Source of the DNA: Cyathus striatus | Taxonomy: Eukaryota > Basidiomycota > Agaricomycetes > Agaricales > Nidulariaceae | DNA length: 64,000 nucleotides | NCBI GenBank assembly: GCA_025738555.1 | Contig: JAOVFP010000011.1 | Coordinates: 4,464,001-4,528,000, forward strand | Reading direction: 5' to 3' | In this document: positions 1-12,600 of the stretch, piece by piece | Layout of the letters: the number at the start of each line of letters is the position of its first letter | Position numbering within the stretch: the stretch's first letter is position 1 | Notes under the pieces: generated by a model | Told to the model about the DNA's origin: nothing | What the model saw: the letters and a program-made list of their open reading frames with translations, nothing else | Databases searched by the model: none | Program-made: the position numbers and the translations under genes

Positions 1-36
1 GTTAACAAAATGAAATAGTATTTCCATCGATTATAG

Positions 37-1372
37 GTCGCCCCATCCTACGCGCTGAAGAACGCATCGGTGCTACAACTATCAAAGACATCATGATTGG
101 CGATGACGCTGCTGCGAACCGTAACTACCTCCAAGTAACCCAGCCTATGGAGCATGGAATAGTGAAGAACTGGGAAGACATGAAGCTCCTCTGGGACTAT
201 ACCTTTGACGAGAAGCTTAAAATCGACCCTAGGGGGCGCAGGGTGCTCCTCACCGAGCCCCCGATGAATCCTAAAGTGAATAGGGAGAGGATGTGTCAAG
301 TTATGTTTGAGGAGTATGGCTTTGAGGGCGTGCATGTTGCCATTCAGGCTGTGTTGACGCTTTATGCTCAGGGTGTGTTCTTTCTTTGGATTAGAGAAGG
401 AGAGGGGGGCTGAATATGAATAGGACTAACAACGGGTGTGGTGGTCGATTCCGGAGACGGTGTAACGCACATTGTACCCGTGTATGGGGGATTCTCCCTC
501 CCACATCTTACACGAAGACTGGACATTGCTGGAAGAGACGTGACAAGGTACCTCATTAAGCTCCTCCTCATGCGCGGGTACGCGTTTAACAGGACTGCCG
601 ATTTCGAAACTGTCCGCGAGATCAAGGAAAAACTGTGTTATGTCAGGTTCGTTCTGTTCTATCCTTCCTATAGCTCTGTGTTGATATGTGGAAAGTTATG
701 ATCTGGATCTGGACACGCGCTTGTCGGAGGAGACTACAGTACTCGTGGAGAGTTATACTGTAAGTGGGATAGACTATGTTTTGATATTTGTTTCTGAGAA
801 TTGTGCTAGCTCCCGGATGGACGCACGATCAAAGTAGGCTCCGAACGCTTCGAGGCGCCCGAATGCATGTTCCAACCGCATCTGGTCGATGTCGAACAGC
901 CCGGCGTAGCAGGTGCGTTCATTTCATTCATTCTAGCGCAAGATCGAGTTGTTGAATTGAATGAGAATAGAAATGCTATTCCAAACGATCCAAAACGCAG
1001 CAGTGGACATACGGTCTGAATTGTACAAGCATATTGTGCTTTCGGGAGGATCAAGCATGTACCCTGGTCTTCCTAGTCGATTGGAGAAGGAGATGAAGCA
1101 GTTGTATCTTACGCGTGTGTTGGGTGGTGATCCTACGAGGCTGAATGTGCGTTTACGTTTCATATCTGATGTGGGGTTTACATTAAAACGGGTGATGCTA
1201 GAAATTCAAGATTCGCATTGAGGATCCGCCACGAAGGAAGCACGCGGTGTTCCTTGGTGGGGCGGTGTTGGCTGATATCATGAAGGCGCGGTCCGAGTTT
1301 TGGATATCGAGGGAGGAGTGGTTCGAGGAGGGGGTTAGGTCTTTGGATAAGCTTAATAGGGGAGAGAATTAG
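37..1372 (+). CDS. arp2: Actin-related protein 2 (Arp2), 3' part
   Basis: Arp2 is an actin-fold ATP-binding subunit of the Arp2/3 complex, which nucleates branched actin filaments at cortical patches and endocytic sites. The 5' end lies outside the window; the first visible exon follows an acceptor at 36. Exons read in one frame: 37-372, 424-646, 696-759, 810-912, 971-1146 and 1202-1372, with introns of 49-58 bases. Diagnostic segments are GRPILRAEE near the start, [16 protein letters not shown] (the actin phosphate-2 loop), [20 protein letters not shown], an Arp2-type segment absent from actin, and [16 protein letters not shown]. The C-terminus ends [15 protein letters not shown]. All visible parts look intact. 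The call is firm because the inserts match Arp2 rather than actin or Arp3. Confidence 0.95.
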
Positions 1373-1479
1373 GACTTGTAGCAGTACTGCATAAATGGAT
1401 TTGAATTGTTTTACAGATTAAGAGGTATAAGCGCTGTATATAATCCATAAGGTATTTCTATGTTCCTTTCCGCGACAGT

Positions 1480-2634
1480 TTATAGAGTCCAGAATCCATC
1501 CCATGGGAATAAATGTCTAATCTTGGTTTGGTCTAGGGCGGTGCCGCGGATGATGTCTTGTCCTTGGATGAGGAGGAGTTCTCTGCCGCGCATTCGGCGG
1601 GTCTTGCGCATGGGGTCGGCCTCATCTAGCTCGTCGTCTGTCGGGAGACGCTCTTCTTCGGGGAGGGTCATGGCGTATTCGTGTGTTATTTCCAAGAGGG
1701 CGTGTGTTTTTGTGAGCGCTTGTGCTGCAGCTGTTGAGACAGGGGTGGAACCTTCCACGTGGGTGTCTGGGTGGTAGTGCGCCAGGATGAGAGCAGAGAA
1801 TAGGTCGCCGACTCCGGAGAAGTATCCTGGGATGGTAGGTACCACTTGTGCATGGACTATTGGTGTCGAGGAAGTAGGGGAGACGGAGGAGGTGATGCAG
1901 AGGAGGTGGTCTGTGTCCCCTGGCCTTAGAGATTCTGGGAGACAGGATAAGAGCCAGGGCTTGAGGGGGATGGAGGAGATGACGACGTTTGGGACGTGGG
2001 AAATCTCATGGAGGGATTTGAGGGCGGATCGGAGGGATTCAAAGTCTGTGAGTTGGATTTGTGTCAGGAGTTCTGCCTCGAACCAGTTGGGGGTTATTAT
2101 TGTGGCCAGGGGGAGCATGGAGCGGTAGATGGGGACGACGTCTGGGGCGACGTAGATCTGGCCTGCATCGCCCATGACCGCTTTGGGGGTGTTAGTCTTT
2201 TAGTATATGAGGGAGGAGGGAGACATACGGTCTAGGAGGTAGATCATACTTGGCTTTGCGTGTTTTAGACGGGTGGCGAGGGAGGCTACAGCATCGAGGG
2301 CCTCCGCGCCGGGGATGTATCCGGTCAGAAGCCTGCGAGGGACGAGAATCTGGTTGTGCTCCATGAGATCGAACATGGTGTTGAGCTCTGCAGCAGTGGC
2401 CTTTGTGCCGCCGGTCTTGCCATAGCCAGAGTGGTTGGAGAAGTTGACGGTGTTGACTACCTGGTAAATGAACGGGGGAGATTAGATCTGAGGCGGGCAG
2501 GGCGCGAGAAGCACCTGGCTTACATCGACGTCGTAGCCTAGACACTGCAGCGGGAACACCGCCGCTTTTCCGCCGACGTAGCCGAACACGACGTGCGACT
2601 GGATGCTGAGAACACGTTCTGCTGCTTTTGCCAT
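1480..2634 (-). CDS. Pyridoxal kinase (vitamin B6 salvage)
   Basis: Phosphorylates pyridoxal, pyridoxine or pyridoxamine with ATP in the cytosolic salvage route to pyridoxal 5'-phosphate (ribokinase/PfkB superfamily; yeast Bud16 is a relative). Three exons, 2634-2524, 2460-2229 and 2180-1480, give 347 residues, slightly long for the family. Visible motifs are [20 protein letters not shown] at residues 10-29, [17 protein letters not shown], the YLLDPVMGD junction rebuilt across intron 2, NWFEAELLT, and the catalytic anion-hole region [15 protein letters not shown], where Asp of GVGD is the expected base. The ATG at 2634 is the first in frame and gives the usual N-terminus. The gene is divergent from the START-domain gene and convergent with arp2, whose stop is about 110 bases away. 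Confidence 0.92.
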
Positions 2635-2866
2635 GAGAGTCACAGAGAGTGCAAAGACGGGAATTGAATTATCTATCGGGTCTTGATTGAGTCACGGACC
2701 CAAAAATAGAAGCTGATTATTGTGGTCACGCCACCTACGCGCTTGCTGCCTGCACCACCGACGGTGACCACCACCAGGTACTCCACCTCTCGTCTTTCCC
2801 CATCCCCCACCCCATCTCCCCTTCTCATAATTACTACTAATTTCTGTACATTATTCAACTATTCCG
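2635..2866. promoter_or_regulatory. Divergent promoter region
   Basis: This 232-base spacer separates the start codons of the pyridoxal kinase (leftward) and the START-domain protein (rightward), so both promoters must lie here or in the first exons. It contains a pyrimidine-rich stretch at about 2790-2825 just before the rightward start, a pattern common near fungal transcription starts. No clear TATA box was seen. Confidence 0.5.
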
Positions 2867-5800
2867 ATGGACGGCTCAAGGTCCCTCTTCCTCCTCACTC
2901 TATAATAATAAATCCACTGACATCATCCTGCTGCGTGGCAGACTACGCCAGTCATGGTACACCTCCCTCAACGACGCCGAAGCCCGCTTCAGACATCTCC
3001 TCACATCCCCAGCCGCAGACTGGAAAAGACTCTCCGTACCAGATTCAGCCTCCAAGAAAGGAAAGGCCAGGGCGCCTTTTGTCCCCGAGCTTGCGGACGT
3101 CATTGTTCACCGGAGTACTGCGTCCGGGGATGACATTTACCGCATTGTACTGGACATTCCCACCGGCGACGAGCTCGTCTCACTCGAGCCGTGGAAGGCC
3201 GTGTTGACGACGCCTGAGCTGAGGCAGGAGTGGGATCCCGCGGTTGAGGACGCGCATTTGGTCGAGATGTTTGATCGCTCCGCCAGAATTGCAAAAACTA
3301 ATTTTTCACTGGGGTGGCCCGTAAAGTGAGTTGGCCTTAAAATATTGTAAAAGCCATGTGTTGAATGCGTCTAGTCCGAGGGATGCCGTAACCATATCAC
3401 GAACTTTTCACGACACCACCACTCTCATCGATATCTCAACGTCGTTACCCCGCTCGCCTGACGAACCAGCATATCTCAGACCCTCCCCGCCCTTCGTCAG
3501 GTCACATATCAAATGTATGTCGTTTGGAATCGAAGCCTATCTCCTCTGATGTCTATCTAGTATTTGCATGGTGCATACAACATATTCAACCCCAGCCTCC
3601 CTCGCCTACCACCCCGGAAGATAAGAAAAAGGTAGGAAAGATACGCATAACGTGCTTTTGGCAACACGATCTGAGAGCCTTATGGGGCTTTGGATCATCT
3701 ACTTCTGCTTTGGTGCAGCAATTATCCACAATGACCATCAGCTTGTTCAAGACTGTCATGAAACGCGGCGGACGCGTGCCCAAATTAGCGGGATACGGCA
3801 ACGGAGTCTCAATAGACCGCATACGGTACCAGATTGACCGGGAGGCACTTACCGTCGATTACTCTATTATTCCCGAGGATGAAGACCATTCTGCTGTGAT
3901 GGAGGGACATGGCATGGATGAAGTCCAAGCGTTGCGCGAGTGTAGGCGGTTAACGCGCTCGCTCGAGTGCGTGTTGCCGTCCCCCGACGGATGGGAGGTG
4001 CAGGTTTCACTTAAAGCGTCTTCAGAGGAGGTAGAAAACCTCCCTTGGACAGCCCAAGCTTTCCGAAGTTGCTCTTCAGGATTCACGCCGGATCAGATTA
4101 TGCTCCGGCTTACTCACGCGCAGCTTACAGATGAGCACTCCGTTCTCAAAGTAAAGTTGGTCATCGAGGCGTCTGGAGGCACACGCGGGCTACGACTAAA
4201 TGGCATACCGAAATCTATTCAAGATACAGAAGACAGGGATCCCTCGAGCTATACCATCCCTCAACCCATTCTGCAGGATATTGCGAGCACGGCGGAGAGG
4301 AGTTTTCGGACGACCGAGACGATGGCTACCACTAGCAGTGGAGCGTCGGTGTCGTCCGCATCGACTTTGCAGATGCAATCACGGCCACAGGGTGTCGAGC
4401 GGAGTCCTGCGGCGGAAAAGACCATCTTGTCGAGGGTGAAGAGGAACTATATCTACTTCTCGTCGTTGTTGCAGGAGCCAGAAGCAAAGTGGAGAAGAAG
4501 TAAGTGTTTCAGTCCAGTTTGCATTTCCTATTCCATCCCCTACCCACCGCCATTTTCTATTCCCGATTTCCATTGTCATATTTGTTATGTTCTAGTGGAT
4601 GGAATGATTGAGCTAACATATGCTTCTTTGCTTCCAAGCTACTGAAGGGAGAGGCGTGTCCATCACTCAGCTTGATTCGATTGATCCCACGCTTGTCGTT
4701 TACCGTGCTGAGGCGACCTTCGTTGGGGTCGGACTTTGGGATCTTTATGGCGCTGTCGTTTCGCCTGGTGCTAGAGCCTACTGGGACAGACAGCATGAAG
4801 ACGCAGTTCTGCTCGAGGATGTGAATGAGCTGACTGAGTTATGGCATTTTAGAACTAAGCCAGCTTGGCCTGTCAAGTGAGTTGGTTGGATTTTGTGGTT
4901 TGGAGGTGGTTTGCTGATCCGTTGCACTTTTTTTTGCACTTTTCTATTTTTGATTTAGTGGGCGCGACGCTGTAGTGTTGAAGACGGTGTACAAGTCGCC
5001 TACTACGATACATGTCTTTGCGTTCTCTGCTGATGATCCACATTTGTTCCCTAACATCCCTCCTGTGGATCCCAATATCATCCGAACGCAGGTCGATTTG
5101 CAAGGATGGGCGATTGAGGCGCTTTCACCTACCACCACGCTTCTGACGCTTCTGGAGCAGTCCGATCCGAAGGGGTGGACGAACAAGACGTCTATACCGA
5201 CACAGATGATCAATACTCTCGCTGGGATTGGCGAGTTTGCGATTAAATGCGGTGGACCACCTATTGTTACGCGTCTTGCAGGAGGCAAGGCTAATGAGAT
5301 GCGGTATGATCACGACAGGGGGAGTTTTAGAGTTGAGTATGAGCCTTCGGCCATTCGGCGCGCGGCGTTGACGAACAAGGAGAAGGATTCGGACGATGAT
5401 GGAGGCGGGTTGCCTGTTATCGAATGTGAAGTTAGGTGTGATATTGATACCTGGGCGAGTTCGTTGGATATTGTTGTCGACCCTCCGCCGCAGACTATTT
5501 CGTGTTTGAGGAGGCATAGGTTGTCCGCGGAGGGTGGGGGACTGTGGCTGACGCTTACGCATGATGCGCTTTTCGTGGATGATGAACGACTTCAGGCGAT
5601 TGTACGTCGGGCACCTGGGAAGGAGAAGGGATTGGTTATGGTGAATGGAGCGAAGATCCAGGTAGATGTGGAGGAGTTGCCCGAGGGCGAGATTAAGCTT
5701 TTGAAGCAGCAAAAGAGGGTCAAGCCGCCGAGGATTCCGCTTGATCAGCCGCCTGTTGTTGGTGCTGTTAAAAAAAGGAGGGCAGAGTGGAGTGCTTCGG

Positions 5801-8800
5801 AGGAGGGGGGAAATGGAGAGGAAGTGTCTTCGGGAACCTCTGCGGTGAATACGATTACAGCGTGGGCTTCTGCGCCGAAGATGTCGAGTCCGCTTGCGAG
5901 GTTTTTCACGTATGCGGTGGATCAGGCTACCACGACGACGCAGCAGGCTGTTGCTGCCATGACGCCTGCGTCGAGTGTTGGGTCTGTGCCATCTGCTTCC
6001 AAGTCTCCTATGCAGTATGCGCTCGAGGCGCTTTCGTGGACGCAGGATTTTCATGCCAGTTCGTCGGCGGAGGGGTGGGTGTTGGTGAGTGATAAGGGCT
6101 TACCGGTGCATCGCAAGCTTGCACCAGAGATTTCACCTGTTATCCCTGTGCATAAGGGTGTCAAAGTCATTGAAGGCGTATCTGCGGAGGAGATTGCTGC
6201 TGTAGTCGTTGAGCCGGATTGTAGGAGGAAGTGGGACGACAGGTTTGATTCGTCCGTTGTGTTTGAGTCGTATGGCTCTGGGTGTTCTACATCTTTCTTG
6301 GTTGCGAAGGGCGGGTTCCCGTTTAGGGATCGCGGGTTTTATTTGGCGGATGTGGTCGCGCGTGCAAATGCGCCTGCGCCTGTTTCAAGGAGGAGTACGG
6401 TTGCTGGGGATGTGGCGGAACTGTCGAATGGGTCTAGGAATGCTATTTTTTGCGTTTCGGCGTCGTTTTCTCCTGATTCGGTTGTTGCTTTTGCCCCGGA
6501 GAAGTATAATTCCTATGCGTTGCCTATTGGGCGCGTGTATCTAGACGCGTGGATTCTGGAGACGCTCGACCCGTATACCAAGGAGAATTATGCGATTCCG
6601 TCGACGAGGTGTACACATCTGGTTGCGGTGGATTATGCGGGGTCTATCCCTGCTGCTGTGAATGGGGTGATCAATGCCTCACTGCCCCGGTGTATTCTTG
6701 CAGTTGAGAGTTATATCAAGGCTATATCACCATTGCCGATCACTAGGTTACCGGCTCCTGCCTTGGTCATTGCTGAGAAGAAGCTGGATGAGCATTTGGC
6801 GAGTTATGCGTGGAAGTTGAGGCGAAGGGATGAGCAGAGGGTGCTTTTGGGGACTAAGTGTGAGGTTGAGAGTGGTGTGTATGAGGTTGGGATTGTTGTT
6901 TGTATGGGAGGGAAGGAGATGGAGGGGAGGGATGCACGGTCGCCTGCCCCTGCCGGGAAGAGGATGAGGGTTAGTCCTAGTCCGCCATTGGAGGAGGTGG
7001 AGGTGGGGAGTGATATTTTGGATGGCAGTCCGTCATTGACATCTTCTACGACGACGATAACGCCTACGTCTCCCCGGCCTGCGCGACAGCGAGCTCCTTC
7101 GTCTTCGTATTCACCGGAAGTTTCACGGAATGGGATCCCGAGTACTCCTACTGGGTCGCTTCGCGGACGTGCGTCTACGTCAGCGTTTAATCTCAAAGGC
7201 GAAGTTAAACCTCCTGCGGATTTGGTCGTTGCGGAGGTTGTTGTGGACTCGAAGATGTATCCCGATGGGTATACTGTTTCGCTCAATACGAGGACTAGGG
7301 AAGGGGATGGGAAGTATATTTCGCTGTCTATGTCTACGGAGGGTACTACACTCCCGCTCAGTCCGACGCTTTACACGCTCCCCTCGTCACCACTGCATTC
7401 TTCTGGACTTAGCTCGGAGTCGCCTACGCGTCATTTACTTCGGCTTACGCTGCCCACTGCACAGTATCAGATTTCGACTGTGCGCGATCCGTTGACTGGG
7501 GAAGTGCGCACCGCACCGCCCCGGCCCAAGTGGATGGAAACACTTGAAGGTGACGGGTGGATCTTGAACTTGCGTGTGGCTCCCAGGGAGAAATCGACGG
7601 AAATGCAGAATAAGGATGTGGTGGAAGTAAACGGTGTTTCGGTGCCCGTGACCACCGAGAAGGAGGGATTGACGACGCTAGGACGGGAAGAGCTACTGGA
7701 CGATCGGGTTGGCAAAGCGAGTGTTTTGTCCAGGTTTGTTGTTGCGATTGCCCTCTTTTCATGTCTCTTATCTAGCCTTTTGTTCTCTTCCATTCCAGGG
7801 CCCCGAATGAAGCGGAACCGTTGCCTAGTGAATTGACTGCGCCACTCGGAATTGCTACTGCCCTCGTTGATCCTTCCGCTCTCAGACCGCAAGTGGTTGT
7901 CTCTGAGAATGTGTTGGAGATGAAGAGTGAGGAGGTACCTGTGGTGGTGGAGGAGAAAGACGATGGGGTGAGTGTTGCTTATTTTCTTGTTTCTGTCATA
8001 TTTGCTTTTTGTGCCCCTTTCCTGTTACGACAGAGGTTACGCTTATTTTTGGCTTTTTGTTCTGTGTGTATTCCACCGAGGAGGTGATGTGGTGATATCC
8101 ATCACGACTGACCAGTGCAGTTTCCTTTCTCTGTGATGATCTTCCCGCGGCCTAAAGGGGCTTGAGAACGGGGAGGAACTGAGAGGGAGGACTGAGAGGA
8201 GAGGAATTGGGTGGATGGGAGACGGCAGTTGCTGGTGCGATGTTGATATGGTTTCGGGGCCGAGGCGCCCGAGCGTTTGTTGATTGCTGCTCCTATGTGG
8301 CGAAGGAAGGTGACAGGGAAGATGAAGTCAGCTGCGAGGGCGGCTTCTGTCTTCTCATTTCATTTCATTTTGAAATGAAGTGAGTTTCACCTTGTGTTTT
8401 TTTTTTCTTCGTTCCTCTGGTGCTCCTGTGTGGTGTTGGGGGTTAGGAGCGGGGTGTGCTGCGTGGGCTGGGGGCACAGTCTGTGTTTGGAGTGCGTAGT
8501 TGTTCACGAGGCATCCCGTGAGCTACATAGTGGTGCATGAGGCGAGGTGGTGGGTGTCATTTGAGCGGTGTGTGTTAGTGAAGAGGTCATTGAAGAGCAC
8601 GCAGTATCGAGGAGATTAACGGCACGGAGCCGCGTGTGTATTGGGTGTTTTTACTATCTGCAACACGCGCATTACTATCGTACACGTTGTTATCTATCTT
8701 TTTTACATTTTTCTGTAGTTTTACCTTGGTATGTAGATGCTGACATTTGACGTGACAGGCAAAATTAGAAAGCTCACCTGGCACCGGGGAGGAGACAGGG

Positions 8801-9184
8801 GTAGCGGGTGGGGGAGGGGCGCGGCTTTTTGGATTTGGATTTTTGCAAAGTCTTGGAGGAGGAGGTAGTCGAAAGGGGAGTGCGCCTGGATCGCCGAGTC
8901 CCCCCAGGAAGGTGCCTGGAGGGCTTGGAGCGGTGGATGAAGTGGTTGTGGGACATGGAGGGAAGATGTTCCCGCTGTCGACATTGGTGGTGGTCGCGCT
9001 GATTGCATTCTTGATTGGGAGTCTTCTTCGGTCGCTGATCTCGCCCGCTGATTTTGTGTACGTTGACCGGAGCGGGGGGTCGATGGAAGGGGGAAGCGGG
9101 TGGAGAGAGATGCGACGGCTGTTGGAGGTGAAGTACATTGTTGGAGGATGGGACTTTCAGGTTGCTGTTGTTCGTCGTATGTAG
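2867..9184 (+). CDS. Large membrane-anchored protein with three START-like domains
   Basis: Predicted lipid-binding or lipid-transfer protein; the lipid and the membrane are unknown. My exon model is 2867-2880, 2942-3325, 3375-3514, 3561-4499, 4639-4876, 4959-7733, 7799-7967 and 8759-9184, giving about 1694 residues. START-like regions lie at roughly residues 10-250 (KTNFSLGWPV followed by NPRDAVTISRTF), 497-675 (KPAWPV followed by NGRDAVVLKTVY) and 938-1158 (RKWDDRFDSSVVFE, then CTHLVAVDYAGSIPAAVNG). Serine-rich linkers follow. A single hydrophobic helix near residues 1622-1645 (STLVVVALIAFLIGSLL) is close to the C-terminus, so most of the chain would be cytosolic if it is tail-anchored. The first exon is tiny and its donor (gtccct) is weak, so the start is the least certain point; the frame otherwise joins cleanly. 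The penultimate intron is exceptionally long. Confidence 0.82.
7968..8758 (+). other. Unusually long intron (791 bases) in the START gene
   Basis: Donor gtgagt at 7968 and acceptor gacag at 8758 join an Asp-Asp-Gly end in frame to Ala-Lys-Leu-Glu, just before the membrane-anchor exon. All other introns in this gene are 46-139 bases. The interior has stops in every frame, is purine-rich around 8160-8330, and contains the inverted sequence TCATTTCATTTTGAAATGA near 8355-8375. Small unrecognised exons inside cannot be excluded. Confidence 0.6.
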
Positions 9185-9641
9185 TAGATAATTAATTCCG
9201 AGAATCTGGATCTGGAATCGAGATGGGTGCCGAGGGAGGATCGGGAAAGAGCGAGGAATTTTGTGCGGCGATGAAATTGAAAAGGATATGGGTGATGGGG
9301 TGGTGGGGACGGATGGGGAGCGGATGAGAAGTGGGAAGAGGACTGGACTGGTTGACGATTCTATCCTGGTCCATTGCCAGTCTCTCAGCTTTCTTGTTAT
9401 TCTCCCTTCCCCCCTCCCTTTTATCCGATCTATAGTATTGCTATAATATATCCACTGTCCTAACTGTCATCCACATTCCCACACCCCTTCCTCCGATATC
9501 CGTGGCACAATCGCATTCCAGTTCCACAGCAATCCACACTCTCTTCCCTTCTTTTCCTTTTCTCTATTCCCTGTCCTCTTCATCCTCCTCCTCCTCCTCC
9601 TCCCCTCCCCGCACCCCCTCCCCACTTCCCCTCTCCTCGCC
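9185..9641 (+). promoter_or_regulatory. Upstream region of the LisH gene with pyrimidine tract
   Basis: The 457 bases between the START gene and the LisH start codon hold no convincing gene. From about 9535 to 9640 the top strand is almost pure C/T, including a run of CTC trinucleotides near 9583-9602, directly before the ATG. Such tracts are frequent near basidiomycete transcription starts, so this is probably the core promoter and 5' leader. Confidence 0.5.
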
Positions 9642-12600
9642 ATGTCTGTCATCCAGCCAGGCCCAGGACAGCCCCCCCAGCCCCCCAACCATTCCCAGCA
9701 GGACCCCATGCCCTCGTCCGTCTCATGGGAGGGCGACAAGATGTTCAACATATATATCTACGACTATTGCTACAAGCGCGGATTCAGGAAGACCGCAAAG
9801 GAACTCATGCAGGAGGCCGATATTCCCCCAGACTCTACTCCCCCATAAATGCGAGGCAGGGCTTACTTTTTGAGTGAGCGAATCCTTCTCCTTTGTCTTG
9901 CTTCCATCGTGCTCATTGTCCCAGATGGTGGAGTGTCTTTTGGGTTCTATTCACAGCCAAATCAAGCGGAACAGGGAACGAAGACGCAGTCCTATACAAC
10001 CAGGTGCGCAACCGTCCCCATCCACACCCCGCTCCCCACCCCCATCCCCGTCCTCCCTCCTCCTCCTCCCCGTCCCCTCGACAGCCCCCAGCACATGCTC
10101 ACATCTACTCTTCCCCTTCTTCCTCTTCATCCTCCTACACCCTTGCTCAGCATCAGATGCAACGACAACAAGGGCAGAGAATGCCGCCCGCTCAAAGCAT
10201 ACATCCAGCCCCGCCCCCCCCTCCAACCACCAATCCTCAGCCTGGCCAATTACAGCAGGGACAGCCCGGACCACCACAACCTGGTCAGCAGGGCGGGCAG
10301 CAGCAGCCCCCGCCTATGCGCCTTATGAATGGCCTCAATCGATCTAATGCGCCTCAGTTTTTGACAAATGGGATTCCACCCCCTCAGCAGGGACAGCAAC
10401 AGCCTGGGCAGCAACATGTGAATGGTATGGCGATGGGGTTTCCGCCTCAGCCTGGGCAGGTGAACGGTGTTGGTGGACCGCCTCAGACGCCGGGGACGAC
10501 GAATACACCTGGGCAGCAACCACAACAACAACAGCAGCAGCAAGGGCAGGGAGCGGGGTTTGGGCAGCAGCAACCACAACAGCAACAACAACCAGGGCAG
10601 AGGATGATGAATGGCCCGCCGCCCGGGCAACAGCAATCACAAGGACAGAGACAGCAACAGGGCCCGTTTGGGAATAGCCCGACAATGGCGCCGTCCCCTG
10701 CGAGTCAACCCCAGCAGCAGCAACCACAACCTCCACAGCCTGGTCCACCTCAGCAGCCACAACAGCTGCCGATGGGGAGATTAAATCCGTCGCCGCATAT
10801 GGGTCCCATGGGGACCCCCGTACCAACCTTCACGAGGCCTCCGAGTCGGCCTGGGAGTGCACAGCAGCAGCCAGGCGGGATGATGATAGGTGTAGGAGGC
10901 GCGCAGCCATCGCCGTCCATGGCGAACAGGCAGATTAATATGCGTCCTGGGCCAGGTGGAGCGGGTATGATGCCAGGTATGATGATGGGTGGAATGGGGG
11001 GGATGCAGGGGATGGGAGGGATGCAGCCGCCGCCGCCTGGGGGTATGCAGGGTCCATCTGGGATGCAGGGTCCTCCTGGTGGCGGGATGGGCGGTCCGGG
11101 TCCCGGGGGTCCTATGGGCGGGATGCAGGCGGGAATGCCCCATCCTATGCAGTCTGGTATGCAAGGGCCTCCTCCTGGGAGCATGCAAGGACCACCCAAT
11201 ATGCAGCCCCCGGGCGGGATGCAGATGCAGGGTCCGCCTGGGATGCAGCCGCCTGGTGGAATGCAAGGGATGCAAGGCCCACCTGGAGGAATGCAGGGCC
11301 CACCGAGTATGCCTATGATGGGTAATCATATGGGCGGAATGGTCCCGGGAAACATGAATAATATGGAGAATGTGAATCAAGAGATTATGGTCATTCCGCA
11401 GAATGTGTTAGCTGGGCTGAGGCAGGAGACAGGCGTGGGTGATAAGGAGATTAGTTCGCTGAGTACGGGGGAGAAGGTGAGTTTTTGTGCAAATTTATTT
11501 TTGGGGAGATGTTAATGGTGTAATTAGCAACGGATTGTGCAACTTTGGCGCCAGCGGAGAGGTAAGATGACGCCTGGGCGTTCTAATATGTGGATTTCCA
11601 ACCATCATTTATTAGGTCCTCAACAAAATCAACAGCAGGCTCAACAGCAGCAACAACAAGCGCAACAACAGCAGCAGCAGCGGAACAAGCGGAACAGCAC
11701 GAGTCCAGGCGAAGAGGTCCGTCATTCCCCTCGTTTTAGAAGTCAACCTTATCCTCAACAGGAGTATCTCGACCAGCATGAGTCGCAGCGCACAGAGAGT
11801 TCGCCCCCGGAAAGGAAGAGGCAGCGGAGGTCGCCTATGGATCCGCATGGGCAGATTCCTGGCGCGCCTCCCCTGGGCAGCCTGGGGGACCCGGTGGGCA
11901 ACCGATGCAGCAGCAGCAGCAGTTGTATTCGGGGATGATGATGGCTGGGCGACCGCCGATGAATGGGCAGGGGCAGGGTGGGCAGCCGGGGCAGCAACCG
12001 GGACAGCAGGGTCAGCCGCCGATGATGGGTATGCCCGGGGGTCCTGGGGGGATGCCAAGCCAACCTCAGCCGGGACAGCAGCCGCCTCCACCTGGAATGC
12101 AGGGGATGACGTCGCAACATGTGAGTTGGCTTATTTGTACCTTTTCGAGACTGTTGACTAAAGGAATTCGCTAGATGTACAATAGGACATTGGCAGCGAT
12201 GCACAAGAATCAGATGCCGCAGGGATTGTCAGTAGCTGGGTCGCCTGCGTCTTCGGATCCATCGTCATTTAATGCCTCTTTGCCTCCAGGACCTGGAGGG
12301 GGGTTCAATTCGAACCAGCGACTCAATCAGGGGAACAAGCCACCGATGGGGGGTATGATGCCACCTCCCTCGCCTGGAATGAATGGCCAACAGAAGGATA
12401 ACCAGAACAAAGACATCAAGCCGCCGGAGTCGCCTAGAAATCCGCCGAATTCAGCCACGCCAAATCCTATTGGGAGTACGTCCGCGACTCCTGTTCCGGG
12501 CCCGCAACAGCCTCCTGGTCCGCAGAATCCTAATCCCCCGCCTCCATCACAAGGTGGTCCTCCGTCATTGGGGGGCACGCCTGCGCCTCCACCTGGTCAG

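Noticed and set aside
5125..6054. 309-codon open frame on the minus strand
   Set aside because: It lies wholly opposite the START protein's main exon, is extremely Arg-rich and has no motif; a shadow of codon bias on the other strand.
10250..11380. Several long open frames antisense to the LisH gene (128-199 codons)
   Set aside because: Low-complexity Leu/Arg/Pro/His strings that mirror the CAG/CCT/GGG codon repeats; no independent support.
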